A DNA stretch of 33,571 nucleotides from Paraburkholderia silviterrae (lineage in GTDB: Bacteria; Pseudomonadota; Gammaproteobacteria; Burkholderiales; Burkholderiaceae): the NCBI RefSeq assembly GCF_004353915.1, contig NZ_SMRP01000052.1, positions 1 through 33,571 on the forward strand. The letters are read 5' to 3'. The notes beneath the pieces were generated by a model. That model was given only the letters and a program-made list of their open reading frames with translations, did not search any database and was not told the origin of the DNA. Shown one piece after another: positions 25,186-32,412 of this stretch; the stretch's first letter is position 1, and every line of letters begins with the position of its first letter. The translations under genes were made by a program, and so were the position numbers.

Positions 25186-26025
25186 ATGGTCACCGCCACT
25201 TTCCGCTTCTACGAGGAGCTGAACGACTTTCTCGCGCGGCCGCTGCGCCGGCGCGCGTTCAGTTGCCCGTGCGCGCGCAACGCCACGGCGAAACACATGA
25301 TCGAGGCGCTCGGGGTCCCGCACACCGAAGTGGAGCTGATCCTCGTGAACGGCGAGTCGGTGGGATTCGAGCATCCGCTCGCGGACGGCGACCGCGTGGC
25401 CGTCTATCCGAAGTTCGAGGCGCTCGACATCCGGCCCTTGCTGCGCGTGCGAGCGAGCCCGCTGCGGGAGCTGCGCTTCATCGCCGATGCTCATCTCGGC
25501 GGCCTCGCGCAACTGCTGCGGCTCGTGGGGTTCGACACCGTCTACGACAACCATTTCGCCGACGAAGCCATCGAATCGCTCGCCGTGGCCGAGCACCGCA
25601 TCGTCCTCACGCGCGATCGCGAGCTTCTCAAGCGGCGCAGCATCACGCACGGCTGCTATGTGCGCGCGCTCAAGCCGCGCGCCCAGCTCTACGAACTCTT
25701 CGAGCGGCTCGACCTCGCCGCGAGCGTGCAGCCGTTCCGGCTATGCCTCACGTGCAATGCGCCGCTGCGGCGCATCGCGCGCGGCGAGGTGCGCTCGCGC
25801 GTGCCCGATGGCGTATTCGAGCGGCAGACGCGCTTCGTCACCTGCGACGTCTGCGAACGAGTGTTCTGGGAGGGCTCGCACTGGCGGCGGATGCGCGCGC
25901 TGATCGACGACGTGGCCGGCACGCGCAGCGACGCACGCGACGCTCCGCCGCCAGCCGCGCAAGCCGGCGGACCGGCCGCCCAGCCCGATGAACGGCGCGA
26001 CCCGGACGGCGACGCCCCCCCCTGA
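25186..26025 (+). CDS. Mut7-C ubiquitin-like/RNase domain protein
   Basis: A 279-residue protein with an N-terminal ubiquitin/ThiS-like domain (about 1-85) and a C-terminal Mut7-C PIN-like RNase domain (about 95-240). The PIN part shows D101 (FIADAHLGGLAQLLRLVGFD), Asp126 and D144 (LTRDRELL). A zinc ribbon follows (C187-x2-C190 and C220-x2-C223, then FWEGSHWRRM). Bacterial members are predicted RNases with unknown targets. The last 35 residues are low-complexity (Pro, Ala, Asp) and end in a C8 run. The start has no clear ribosome-binding site; instead GCAGT/ACTGC (25167-25181) forms a small inverted repeat just before the ATG. Confidence 0.88.
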   Translation: MVTATFRFYEELNDFLARPLRRRAFSCPCARNATAKHMIEALGVPHTEVELILVNGESVGFEHPLADGDRVAVYPKFEALDIRPLLRVRASPLRELRFIADAHLGGLAQLLRLVGFDTVYDNHFADEAIESLAVAEHRIVLTRDRELLKRRSITHGCYVRALKPRAQLYELFERLDLAASVQPFRLCLTCNAPLRRIARGEVRSRVPDGVFERQTRFVTCDVCERVFWEGSHWRRMRALIDDVAGTRSDARDAPPPAAQAGGPAAQPDERRDPDGDAPP

Positions 26026-26100
26026 TACGCATCGCGGCGATGGACGCGCGCAGGCGTTTGCGTACAATGCGCGCCACTGCCCAACCTCGGAGCCGAACCC

Positions 26101-26385
26101 ATGGCCATGAAAAAATTCGACCTTGAGAAAAACAAGGCGCTGAAACTGATGCAATCGACGAACAAGGCCGGCCCCGACCGCTTCGGCAAGGGCTCGACGC
26201 CAGAGGCGCTCGACCGCCGCGAGCAGCGCAAGCTCGATCAGGCCGCGGGCCTCGTGCCGTTCGCGTGCAAGCTCAACGCCGATCTCGTGGCGAAGCTGAA
26301 GGCGCGCGCTGAAGATCATCCGCAAGGTCTGACCGGTCTTTTGACCGAGCTGCTCGAAGCTGGTCTCGCGCACGACGCCTCTTGA
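26101..26385 (+). CDS. small conserved protein, ribbon-helix-helix-like
   Basis: A 94-residue basic protein. The C-terminal 42 residues (VPFACKLNADLVAKLKARAE, then GLTGLLTELLEAGL) have a strand followed by two amphipathic helices, like the ribbon-helix-helix DNA-binding fold. The N-terminal half is charged and probably flexible. GGAG at 26089-26092, 8 nt before the ATG at 26101, favours this start over the ATG at 26107. TACAAT at 26063-26068 is a good -10. No toxin gene lies next to it, so I do not call it an antitoxin. The fold assignment is by eye. Confidence 0.75.
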   Translation: MAMKKFDLEKNKALKLMQSTNKAGPDRFGKGSTPEALDRREQRKLDQAAGLVPFACKLNADLVAKLKARAEDHPQGLTGLLTELLEAGLAHDAS

Positions 26386-26472
26386 GCGCGACGCGCCGCG
26401 ACACGCGTATGACGTGCGGGTTGAGTGCCCCATAGCCCGCCGCATGACGCATGACGCGCGAAAAACGGGGAC

Positions 26473-26503
26473 AAAAAAACCAGAGCATCTGCTCTGGTTT
26501 TTT
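26473..26503. terminator. bidirectional terminator between two small genes
   Basis: A7-CCAGAGC-ATCT-GCTCTGG-T6, perfect on both strands. It separates the 94-residue protein gene from the convergent 73-residue gene. Confidence 0.93.
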
Positions 26504-26558
26504 CTTTCCACTGCCCGCCTGCGGCTTCGTTGCCGCGCGGGCCGGATGGCGGGGCGCT

Positions 26559-26780
26559 TTACTGCTGCGTGCCCTTGTCGCTCGTGCCGGCGGCCGAAGC
26601 GGCTTCCTGCACGGGAGCGCGCTTGCCGTGGTGCTTGAGCTTCTTGTGCGTCTTCTTGGCCTTTGCCGGAGCGCTGGCAGCCGGAGCAGCCGCTGCGGCG
26701 CCCGATGCTTCCTGTGCAAAAGCTTGAGCCGAAATCAGTGCGACGGATGCTGCGATGAGCGAGGCGAGAATCTTTTTCAT
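26559..26780 (-). CDS. small exported Ala/Lys-rich protein
   Basis: A 73-residue protein: a signal peptide MKKILASLIAASVALISAQA with cleavage near AFA-QE, then a mature chain of about 50 residues rich in Ala, Lys and His (KAKKTHKKLKHHGKRAPV). Composition recalls small periplasmic acid-shock-type proteins, but there is no firm homology. GGGGA 7 nt before the ATG supports the start, and a strong terminator follows. The function is unknown. Confidence 0.72.
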   Translation of the reverse strand: MKKILASLIAASVALISAQAFAQEASGAAAAAPAASAPAKAKKTHKKLKHHGKRAPVQEAASAAGTSDKGTQQ

Positions 26781-27046
26781 CTGTTGTTCCCCAAACCTGA
26801 CGAGTATGACCGGCACGTTGTGAATTAGCTTTGCGATACGGCGAAACGGTCCGCTGGCCGATCTGGGCGGGCGATTCGCGCGAAGCAGTATTACGCAGCG
26901 TAGGCGGTTTGTCATCCGCAATTGGGCCAGTGTCTTGTCAGTGAGACATTTTCCTTTCAATTCAGATACGATCGAGGTTTCGCACGGCTGTTCGCCTTGC
27001 GCACCTGCCTCCCGCGGCAAAATCACGCCAAATCTGAGAATTCCGC
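26781..27046. promoter_or_regulatory. divergent spacer, small exported protein / EamA gene
   Basis: A 266-bp spacer. It contains a 5-bp inverted repeat TGTCT-N8-AGACA (26931-26948) and a TTGTCA hexamer within it. No firm promoter pair is seen. Confidence 0.35.
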
Positions 27047-27997
27047 TTGAAATCCGCCAACCACCACCTGCGCGCCAATCTGCTGATGCTGGCCGCCGCC
27101 ATCATCTGGGGCTCCGCGTTCGTCGCACAGCGACTGAGCCTGGACACCATCGGCCCGTTCCTCTTCACCGGCCTGCGCTTCCTGCTGGGCGCGGCGGTCG
27201 TCTCGGCATTCGTCTTCGCAACGGGATACCTGCAGCGCATGCGGCAAGGGCGCGATCGCGTGGCCCCCGCGCGCCGGCTCGATGCTGCGCTGCTGCGCTC
27301 CGGCGCGTTGCTCGGGCTTGTGCTCGCCGTGGCCATCTCGCTGCAGCAAATCGGCCTGCGTTACACGAAGATCGCCAACGCGGGGTTCATCAGCTCGCTC
27401 TACGTCGTTATCGTGCCGATGCTGGGCGTGTTGCTGCGCCATCGCACCGGCCCCGGCACGTGGATCGGCGCGGCGCTCGCGGCGGCCGGGCTCTATCTGC
27501 TGAGCATCAACGAGCATTTTTCGATCATGTACGGCGACTGGTATCAGCTCGGCTGCGCGCTCGTTATCTCCATTCAGATGATGCTCGTGGCCCACTACGC
27601 GCCGCGTCACGATCCGCTCGCGCTCTCGATCGTGCAGTTCGTCGTCTGCGGGCTCGTCTGCCTCGTCGTTGGGGTCGCGCTCGAACCCATGCATCTCGCC
27701 GACATCGCCCGAGCGGCGCCCGCCATCCTCTACGGCGGCGCGCTTTCCGTAGGCGTGGGCTACACGTTTCAGGTGGTCGCGCAACGCGATGCGGCGCCCT
27801 CGCATGCCGCTGTGATCTTCAGCATGGAAGGCGTGTTCGCCGCATTCGCGGGCTGGGTCGTGCTTGGTGAGACGCTCAGCGCCCGCGCACTCGTGGGCTG
27901 CGCGCTGATGCTCGTGGGCTTGCTCGCCTGCCAGTTGTTGCCGGCTACGCGCGGACGCGTTCACGCGCACGAGACCCAGCCCTCGGAATCCGTTTGA
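27047..27997 (+). CDS. EamA/DMT-family transporter
   Basis: A 316-residue inner-membrane protein of the drug/metabolite transporter superfamily with ten predicted segments and two EamA repeats (about 10-150 and 160-300). Typical markers are AAAIIWGSAFVAQRL in TM1 and the second-repeat glutamate FSMEGVFAAFAGWVVLGE. The substrate is unknown. It appears to start with TTG at 27047: an in-frame TGA sits four codons upstream, and the first in-frame ATG (27086) would remove the start of TM1 and has no ribosome-binding site. A good terminator follows. Confidence 0.9.
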   Translation: MKSANHHLRANLLMLAAAIIWGSAFVAQRLSLDTIGPFLFTGLRFLLGAAVVSAFVFATGYLQRMRQGRDRVAPARRLDAALLRSGALLGLVLAVAISLQQIGLRYTKIANAGFISSLYVVIVPMLGVLLRHRTGPGTWIGAALAAAGLYLLSINEHFSIMYGDWYQLGCALVISIQMMLVAHYAPRHDPLALSIVQFVVCGLVCLVVGVALEPMHLADIARAAPAILYGGALSVGVGYTFQVVAQRDAAPSHAAVIFSMEGVFAAFAGWVVLGETLSARALVGCALMLVGLLACQLLPATRGRVHAHETQPSESV

Positions 27998-28069
27998 ATG
28001 CGCCGCGTAGATGCGCGGCCAATTACCGGAGTTTTGTCGAAGCCGATTTGACTCTGGTGCATACGCATA

Positions 28070-28097
28070 GCGTCGCCAGCGGGCGGCGCTTTTTTTT
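28070..28097 (+). terminator. rho-independent terminator of the EamA gene
   Basis: GCGTCGCC-AGCG-GGCGGCGC, an 8-bp stem with one G-T pair, then T8. It lies about 75 nt after the stop. A 6-bp hairpin (28002-28019) precedes it. Confidence 0.87.
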
Positions 28098-28151
28098 GGC
28101 TGCTTCCAGCGATTTCGTGCCGCATGTCGAGGGCGCTTTGTGCCTCCCGCG

Positions 28152-28440
28152 TGTGGATATCGCCGCGACAGGCAAGTTATCCACGGCAAGCTCTGGATAA
28201 TCTGGGGACGACCCGGGGTACGAACTGTGGATCACTTCTTGATAACTTTGCATCGTCTATCGAAGAGCCAAAAGTTATCCGCGATGTTCGAAATGCATAC
28301 AGCGATTGTCCGCATGCCTGTCCGGATTGCATCGAATTGAACCGAATAAGAAATACCGCGTTATCCACAGGAAATGCCACGGCTTGTTAACTATTACTAC
28401 GTATACATATCTATATACATAACTCTTATTAGATAACTCA
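28152..28440. other. DnaA-box-like cluster with AT-rich tract
   Basis: Non-coding. Five 9-mers match the DnaA box TTATCCACA with at most one mismatch: 28152-28160 (minus, ATATCCACA), 28177-28185 (plus, TTATCCACG), 28192-28200 (minus, TTATCCAGA), 28226-28234 (minus, TGATCCACA) and 28361-28369 (plus, exact). A weaker 7/9 match is at 28275-28283. Boxes 2 and 3 form a perfect inverted repeat TTATCCA-N10-TGGATAA. From 28384 to 28440 the DNA is about three-quarters A/T in an otherwise GC-rich region. This resembles an origin or DnaA-titration site, but dnaA, dnaN, rpmH, mnmG and parAB are absent, so the role is open. Confidence 0.6.
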
Positions 28441-28457
28441 CGCTGCCCGACGCAAGA

Positions 28458-28967
28458 TCAGGATGCGGATGCATCGCGAGCGAGCGTCGCATCGACAAAA
28501 CGCGGCAACCCTAGCAACGCGCGACGCGCAATGGAACGCTTGAGCTCCGCGCGACGCCCGGAAAAGAGCACGGTCTCGCTTGCCGACACCACCGCGCCGC
28601 GATGCATGCACGCCCATGCAAAGCTGTGCGTGGCAGGCGCTCCGCCCTCGTGCTCCGGCGCCAGCCACCCAATGCTTGCGAGCGCCACGTTCGCGTGCCC
28701 TGCGCGCTGCGCAAGCAGCGCTTCGGCTAGCGCGCGGGCGAGTGGCTCACCCGGCGGCGCATCTCCCTCTGCCGCTTGCGCAAGCGTGCCTGGCAGCCCC
28801 GCCAATGCCGTGCTCGTATGCGCGACGACGCCAATATCGAGGCACGCGTGAGCGCCCGCCACGTCGGCGAGCATGGCCGACAACGCTCCGGCGGTGCAGG
28901 TTTCGATGCTCGCGAGCACGAGCGCACGCGAGTGCAGATAGCCGACGATCTGCTTCGATATGTTCAT
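28458..28967 (-). CDS. degenerate CinA C-terminal domain protein
   Basis: A 169-residue stand-alone CinA-C (PncC-like) protein. Active members hydrolyse nicotinamide mononucleotide to nicotinate mononucleotide. The motif normally AESCTGG reads IETCTAG, so the expected nucleophile Ser is Thr23. In the next strand (IGVVAHTSTALAGLPG), the usual Tyr and Lys line up with His50 and Leu55. The GPGG-type loop is replaced by LAPEHEGG. Overall length and fold pattern are kept, so it is expressed but probably not a normal amidase. The ATG at 28967 is used; a longer frame starts with TTG at 29012 inside the terminator of the previous gene. The ribosome-binding site is weak. Confidence 0.75.
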   Translation of the reverse strand: MNISKQIVGYLHSRALVLASIETCTAGALSAMLADVAGAHACLDIGVVAHTSTALAGLPGTLAQAAEGDAPPGEPLARALAEALLAQRAGHANVALASIGWLAPEHEGGAPATHSFAWACMHRGAVVSASETVLFSGRRAELKRSIARRALLGLPRFVDATLARDASAS

Positions 28968-29010
28968 GGTTCGTGAGGCCCTCTTGATTGCATCAAACGC
29001 CGCAGGCAAC

Positions 29011-29043
29011 AAAAAAGGCGTGCGGCCGCCAGGCCAGCACGCC
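29011..29043 (-). terminator. minus-strand terminator of the sirtuin gene
   Basis: GGCGTGC / GCACGCC with an inner GGCC-GCCA-GGCC hairpin. On the minus strand it is followed by T6. It lies between the sirtuin stop and the CinA-like gene. Confidence 0.85.
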
Positions 29044-29070
29044 CTTGGGGGCGGTCCGTGCGCGGCTGAG

Positions 29071-29859
29071 CTAGCCGCCTTCCATCATCCGCTCGATGGC
29101 CGGTTCGAGGTTGCGCAAACCGACGGTCGCCGGCTCGTGCTCGACGACGCCAAAGAACTCCGTGCGGCGCGGCGCGGGATCGACGAGCATGTTGCGCGCA
29201 TAACGGCCGTAGCGCGTGGGCGGCAGCAGCCGCTCGGGCGGAATCACTTCGAACGCCGTGCCTACGGCAATGAACAGATCGTCGTCGGTCATGGCCTGCT
29301 GAATGCGCCAGAGCGTCTCGTATTCGGGCGCGGCTTCGTTGAAGAACACGACGCCCGGCTTCACGCTGTCCACCTGGCCGCACGACGGGCAGGCAGCGCC
29401 GGGATCGAGCCCGGCGCCGCTCCTCGGGAAACGATAATCGCAGTCGGTGCAGAGCAGCGAAATCATGTCGCCGTGCAGATGCGTGACCTGGCGCGCGCCG
29501 GCCTGCTCGAGCATGTCGTCGATATTTTGCGTGACGAGGTGCACGCGCTCCGTGCCCCACGTGTTCTGCCACTGCGCGAGCAGGCGATGGGCATCGTTCG
29601 GGCACGCGTCCGCACACTCGGCGATGCGCTGGTTATAGAAGCGGAACACCGCAGGCCGGTTGCGGCGCCACGTGTGGTAGTTGCAGACCTCGTCGATGTT
29701 CGCGTGCGTCCAGATGCCGTTGCCGGTACGAAACGTCGAGATCCCGCTTTCCGCCGAGAGCCCCGCGCCTGAAAACACGTACAGACGGGGCAAGCGGCCC
29801 TCCTGACGAGCTTGCTGCCCGGATGGCTGTCGGGGTTGCTCCAAATCGGCCACTTTCAT
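29071..29859 (-). CDS. Sir2-family NAD-dependent protein deacylase
   Basis: A 262-residue sirtuin that removes acyl groups from lysine with NAD as co-substrate. Motifs: GAGLSAESGISTFR (31-44), TQNID (110-114), catalytic H129 (HLHGD) and zinc ligands C137-x2-C140 and C157-x2-C160. FYNQR at 74-78 supplies Y75-x2-R78, the YxxR pattern of class III sirtuins such as CobB, which favours succinyl or malonyl lysine. Start: AGGAG touches the ATG at 29859 with no spacing but is 6 nt from an in-frame GTG at 29853, so translation may start at the GTG. It lies upstream of the CinA-like gene, with a terminator between them. Confidence 0.92.
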   Translation of the reverse strand: MKVADLEQPRQPSGQQARQEGRLPRLYVFSGAGLSAESGISTFRTGNGIWTHANIDEVCNYHTWRRNRPAVFRFYNQRIAECADACPNDAHRLLAQWQNTWGTERVHLVTQNIDDMLEQAGARQVTHLHGDMISLLCTDCDYRFPRSGAGLDPGAACPSCGQVDSVKPGVVFFNEAAPEYETLWRIQQAMTDDDLFIAVGTAFEVIPPERLLPPTRYGRYARNMLVDPAPRRTEFFGVVEHEPATVGLRNLEPAIERMMEGG

Positions 29860-29864
29860 CTCCT
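29860..29864 (-). promoter_or_regulatory. ribosome-binding site that favours a GTG start for the sirtuin
   Basis: AGGAG on the minus strand ends directly at the ATG (29859) and 6 nt before the GTG at 29853-29851. Normal spacing favours the GTG. Confidence 0.5.
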
Positions 29865-29954
29865 GGATTCGATCGGCGCCATTATGACGCCGCGTCCCGT
29901 CTTGCGGCAGTGGGCGGCGGCACGTGCGCGATCAAACCGCGTGCAACGGAATTT

Positions 29955-29970
29955 TTACAGACGGTTACAG
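29955..29970 (+). promoter_or_regulatory. direct repeat TTACAG, 10-bp period
   Basis: Two exact TTACAG copies (29955-29960 and 29965-29970) upstream of the His/Asp-rich protein gene. The one-turn spacing is what tandem-binding response regulators use. No regulator can be named. Confidence 0.3.
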
Positions 29971-30078
29971 CAGAGCGTATGCCGTATCACCTTGGAGCGA
30001 TTCCATTCTCTAGTATCCCGCCATCCACGGACGCATCGCCGCGTCCGGACACATGAATACAAAGGACGAGGAAGCACC

Positions 30079-30384
30079 ATGAAACGCGCACTGATTCTTT
30101 CCGCTCTGGGAGTGGCCCTCGCCGCAGCGTGCGGCCAGGCGTCGGCGCATACCGACCTGAGCGTCATGCTCGGCGTGCCTGTTGCGCCGGTCTACGCGGC
30201 GCCGCCGGCCGTGGTCTACGAGGACGCCCCGGTCGCCTACGCGGCGCCTGCTTACGCCGCACCTGCCTACGGTTACGGCTATGGCTATGGTTACCGCGGC
30301 GATGACGACTGGGACCACCGTGATCACGACCACGGCCGTCATCGTGGCTGGCACAAGCACCATCACGACGACGACGACGAGTAA
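30079..30384 (+). CDS. small exported His/Asp-rich repeat protein
   Basis: A 101-residue protein. The signal peptide runs to about ASA-HT (residues 23-24). The mature part begins with a Pro/Ala/Tyr repeat section (PVYAAPPAVVY, AYAAPAYAAPAYGYGYGYGY) and ends in about 28 residues of almost only Asp, His, Arg and Trp (DHRDHDHGRHRGWHKHHH, then DDDDE). The tail could bind divalent metals. It is similar in style to the PXPV-repeat proteins common in Burkholderia. A GAGGAAG just upstream fixes the ATG at 30079. Function unknown. Confidence 0.75.
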   Translation: MKRALILSALGVALAAACGQASAHTDLSVMLGVPVAPVYAAPPAVVYEDAPVAYAAPAYAAPAYGYGYGYGYRGDDDWDHRDHDHGRHRGWHKHHHDDDDE

Positions 30385-30398
30385 TAAGGCGGGAGATT

Positions 30399-30421
30399 GG
30401 GGCGCGTCGCAAACGCGCCCC
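30399..30421. terminator. hairpin between the His/Asp-rich protein gene and glmS
   Basis: A 9-bp perfect stem GGGGCGCGT / ACGCGCCCC with a 5-nt loop between convergent genes. It has no T tract, so termination is uncertain. Confidence 0.45.
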
Positions 30422-30499
30422 GAGATGCGGATGTCTTGAGGGATGCGGGAGCGGTGAGGTCTGCCGAGTGCGCGGCGATGTTCGCCGCACCCTCGCCGC

Positions 30500-32317
30500 T
30501 TACTCCACCGTCACCGACTTCGCGAGGTTGCGCGGCTTGTCCACATCGGTGCCGCGCGTGCAGGCCGTGTGATACGCGAGCAACTGCAGCGGCACCACGT
30601 GCAGGATCGGCGAAAGCAGCCCGTAGTGCTCCGGCATGCGGATCACGTGGATGCCCTCTTCGCTCGCGATATGCGTATCGGCATCGGCGAACACGTAGAG
30701 GTGGCCGCCACGCGCGCGCACTTCCTGCATGTTCGACTTGAGCTTCTCCAGCAGCGCGTCGTTCGGCGCCACCGTCACCACCGGCATGGCCTCCGTCACC
30801 AGCGCCAGTGGCCCGTGCTTGAGCTCGCCCGCCGGATATGCCTCGGCGTGGATATACGAGATTTCCTTGAGCTTGAGCGCGCCTTCGAGCGCGATCGGAT
30901 AGTGCAGCCCGCGCCCGAGGAACAGCGCGTTTTCCTTGCGCGCGAACTCCTGCGACCACGCGATGATCTGCGGCTCCAGCGCCAGCACGCCATTGAGCGC
31001 CGCCGGCAGGTGGCGCAGCGCCTTCAGGTACGTCGCTTCCTGCTGCGCATTCACATGACCGCGCAGCTTGCCCAGCGTCACCGCGAGAATGAACAGGCCC
31101 ACGAGCTGCGTCGTGAACGCCTTGGTCGACGCCACGCCAATCTCGCGCCCCGCGTGCGTGAGGAACTTCAGTTCCGTGAGGCGTACCATCGCGCTCGACG
31201 CCACGTTGCAGACCGCGAGCGTGTGCTCCATGCCGAGCGACTGCGCATGCTTGAGCGCCGCGAGCGTGTCGGCGGTTTCGCCCGACTGCGAGATCGTCAC
31301 CACGAGCGAACGCGGATTGGGCACCGACTCGCGATAGCGGTACTCGCTCGCGATCTCGACTTCGGTGCGGATCTTCGCGACCGATTCGAGCCAGTACTTC
31401 GCGGTCAGCCCCGCGTAGTAGCTCGTGCCGCACGCGAGAATGAGGATGCTGTCGATGCCCTTGAACACCTCGCCCGCGTTCTCGCCGAACTGCACGGGAT
31501 CGAAGGCGACATCGGCGGGAATCGTGTCGGAGATCGCGCGCGGCTGCTCGAAGATCTCCTTTTGCATGTAGTGGCGATACGGGCCGAGCTCGACCGCGCC
31601 GCTATAGGCCTGCACGTCGCGCGCCGGGCGCTCGGCGGGGTTGCCCGCGCGATCGACGATGCGCACGCCCTCGAGCGTGACCTCGCAGATGTCGCCCTCT
31701 TCCAGATAGCTGACGCGGTTCGCGCTGCCCGCGATGGCGAGCGCGTCCGAGGCGATGAAGTTGCCACCCTCGCCATAGCCCACCACGAGCGGCGAGCCCG
31801 CGCGCGCGCCCACCACGGTGTGCGGCTGGTCCTTGTGCACCACGCCGATCGCATACGCGCCCGAGAGCTGCTGCACGGCTTCGCGCACGGCAGCGAACAG
31901 GTCGCCCTTGTACAGGCTGTGGATCAGGTGCGCGATGACTTCGGTGTCGGTCTGCGAGACGAACTCGTAGCCCTTGCCGCGCAGCATCTCGCGCAGCGAC
32001 TCGTAGTTCTCGATGATGCCGTTGTGCACGATCGCCAGCGCGTTGCTCGAGAAGATCGGGTGCGCGTTGTTCACCGTGGGCGCGCCGTGCGTGGCCCAGC
32101 GCGTGTGTGCGATGCCCGTGACGCCTTCGAAGCGCGTCTCGCGCGCCTGCTCGTCGAGCTCGGCCACGCGCGCGACGCTGCGCACGCGCTGCGGGCCTTC
32201 TGCGGTGACGATGGCCACGCCGCACGAATCGTAGCCGCGGTATTCGAGCCGCCGCAGACCTTCGATGAGAACGGGAACGATATTACGAAGCGCAACTGCG
32301 CCGACGATGCCGCACAT
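30500..32317 (-). CDS. glmS: glutamine--fructose-6-phosphate aminotransferase (isomerizing)
   Basis: A 605-residue enzyme that makes glucosamine 6-phosphate from fructose 6-phosphate and glutamine, first step of UDP-GlcNAc synthesis. The N-terminal class II amidotransferase begins MCGIVGAV with nucleophile Cys2 (after Met removal), followed by RRLEYRGYDSCG and the THGAPTVNNAHP segment. Two SIS sugar-isomerase domains follow (ACGTSYYAGLTAKYWLES and TISQSGETADTLAALK). The conserved C-terminus NLAKSVTVE is intact. Length matches E. coli (609). It lies 95 nt downstream of glmU on the same strand, so they probably share a message. No glmS ribozyme is seen in the leader. Confidence 0.97.
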   Translation of the reverse strand: MCGIVGAVALRNIVPVLIEGLRRLEYRGYDSCGVAIVTAEGPQRVRSVARVAELDEQARETRFEGVTGIAHTRWATHGAPTVNNAHPIFSSNALAIVHNGIIENYESLREMLRGKGYEFVSQTDTEVIAHLIHSLYKGDLFAAVREAVQQLSGAYAIGVVHKDQPHTVVGARAGSPLVVGYGEGGNFIASDALAIAGSANRVSYLEEGDICEVTLEGVRIVDRAGNPAERPARDVQAYSGAVELGPYRHYMQKEIFEQPRAISDTIPADVAFDPVQFGENAGEVFKGIDSILILACGTSYYAGLTAKYWLESVAKIRTEVEIASEYRYRESVPNPRSLVVTISQSGETADTLAALKHAQSLGMEHTLAVCNVASSAMVRLTELKFLTHAGREIGVASTKAFTTQLVGLFILAVTLGKLRGHVNAQQEATYLKALRHLPAALNGVLALEPQIIAWSQEFARKENALFLGRGLHYPIALEGALKLKEISYIHAEAYPAGELKHGPLALVTEAMPVVTVAPNDALLEKLKSNMQEVRARGGHLYVFADADTHIASEEGIHVIRMPEHYGLLSPILHVVPLQLLAYHTACTRGTDVDKPRNLAKSVTVE

Positions 32318-32412
32318 GGAGTTCGGTCCTTTGCAATGAGAGGCGGGGCGCCGCGCTGCGATTGAGGTTCACGCGCGCGGCGCCCGGAAAGTCCTGCCGT
32401 TCAGCGTTTCTT

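Noticed and set aside
28152..28440. The DnaA-box cluster as the main chromosomal oriC
   Set aside because: Gene neighbourhood (EamA transporter, CinA-like, sirtuin, glmS) lacks dnaA, dnaN, rpmH, mnmG and parAB, so I report it only as an origin-like or DnaA-binding element.
28002..28457. Short reading frames of 66-88 residues in the EamA-CinA spacer
   Set aside because: They overlap on both strands, lack ribosome-binding sites and cover the terminator and the DnaA-box-like repeats.
30569..32365. Plus-strand reading frame (598 residues) opposite glmS
   Set aside because: Antisense shadow of an intact glmS; no ribosome-binding site and shadow-type composition.
32318..32412. glmS ribozyme/riboswitch
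   Set aside because: The glmU-glmS gap is only 95 bp, shows none of the ribozyme core, and that element is typical of Gram-positive bacteria.
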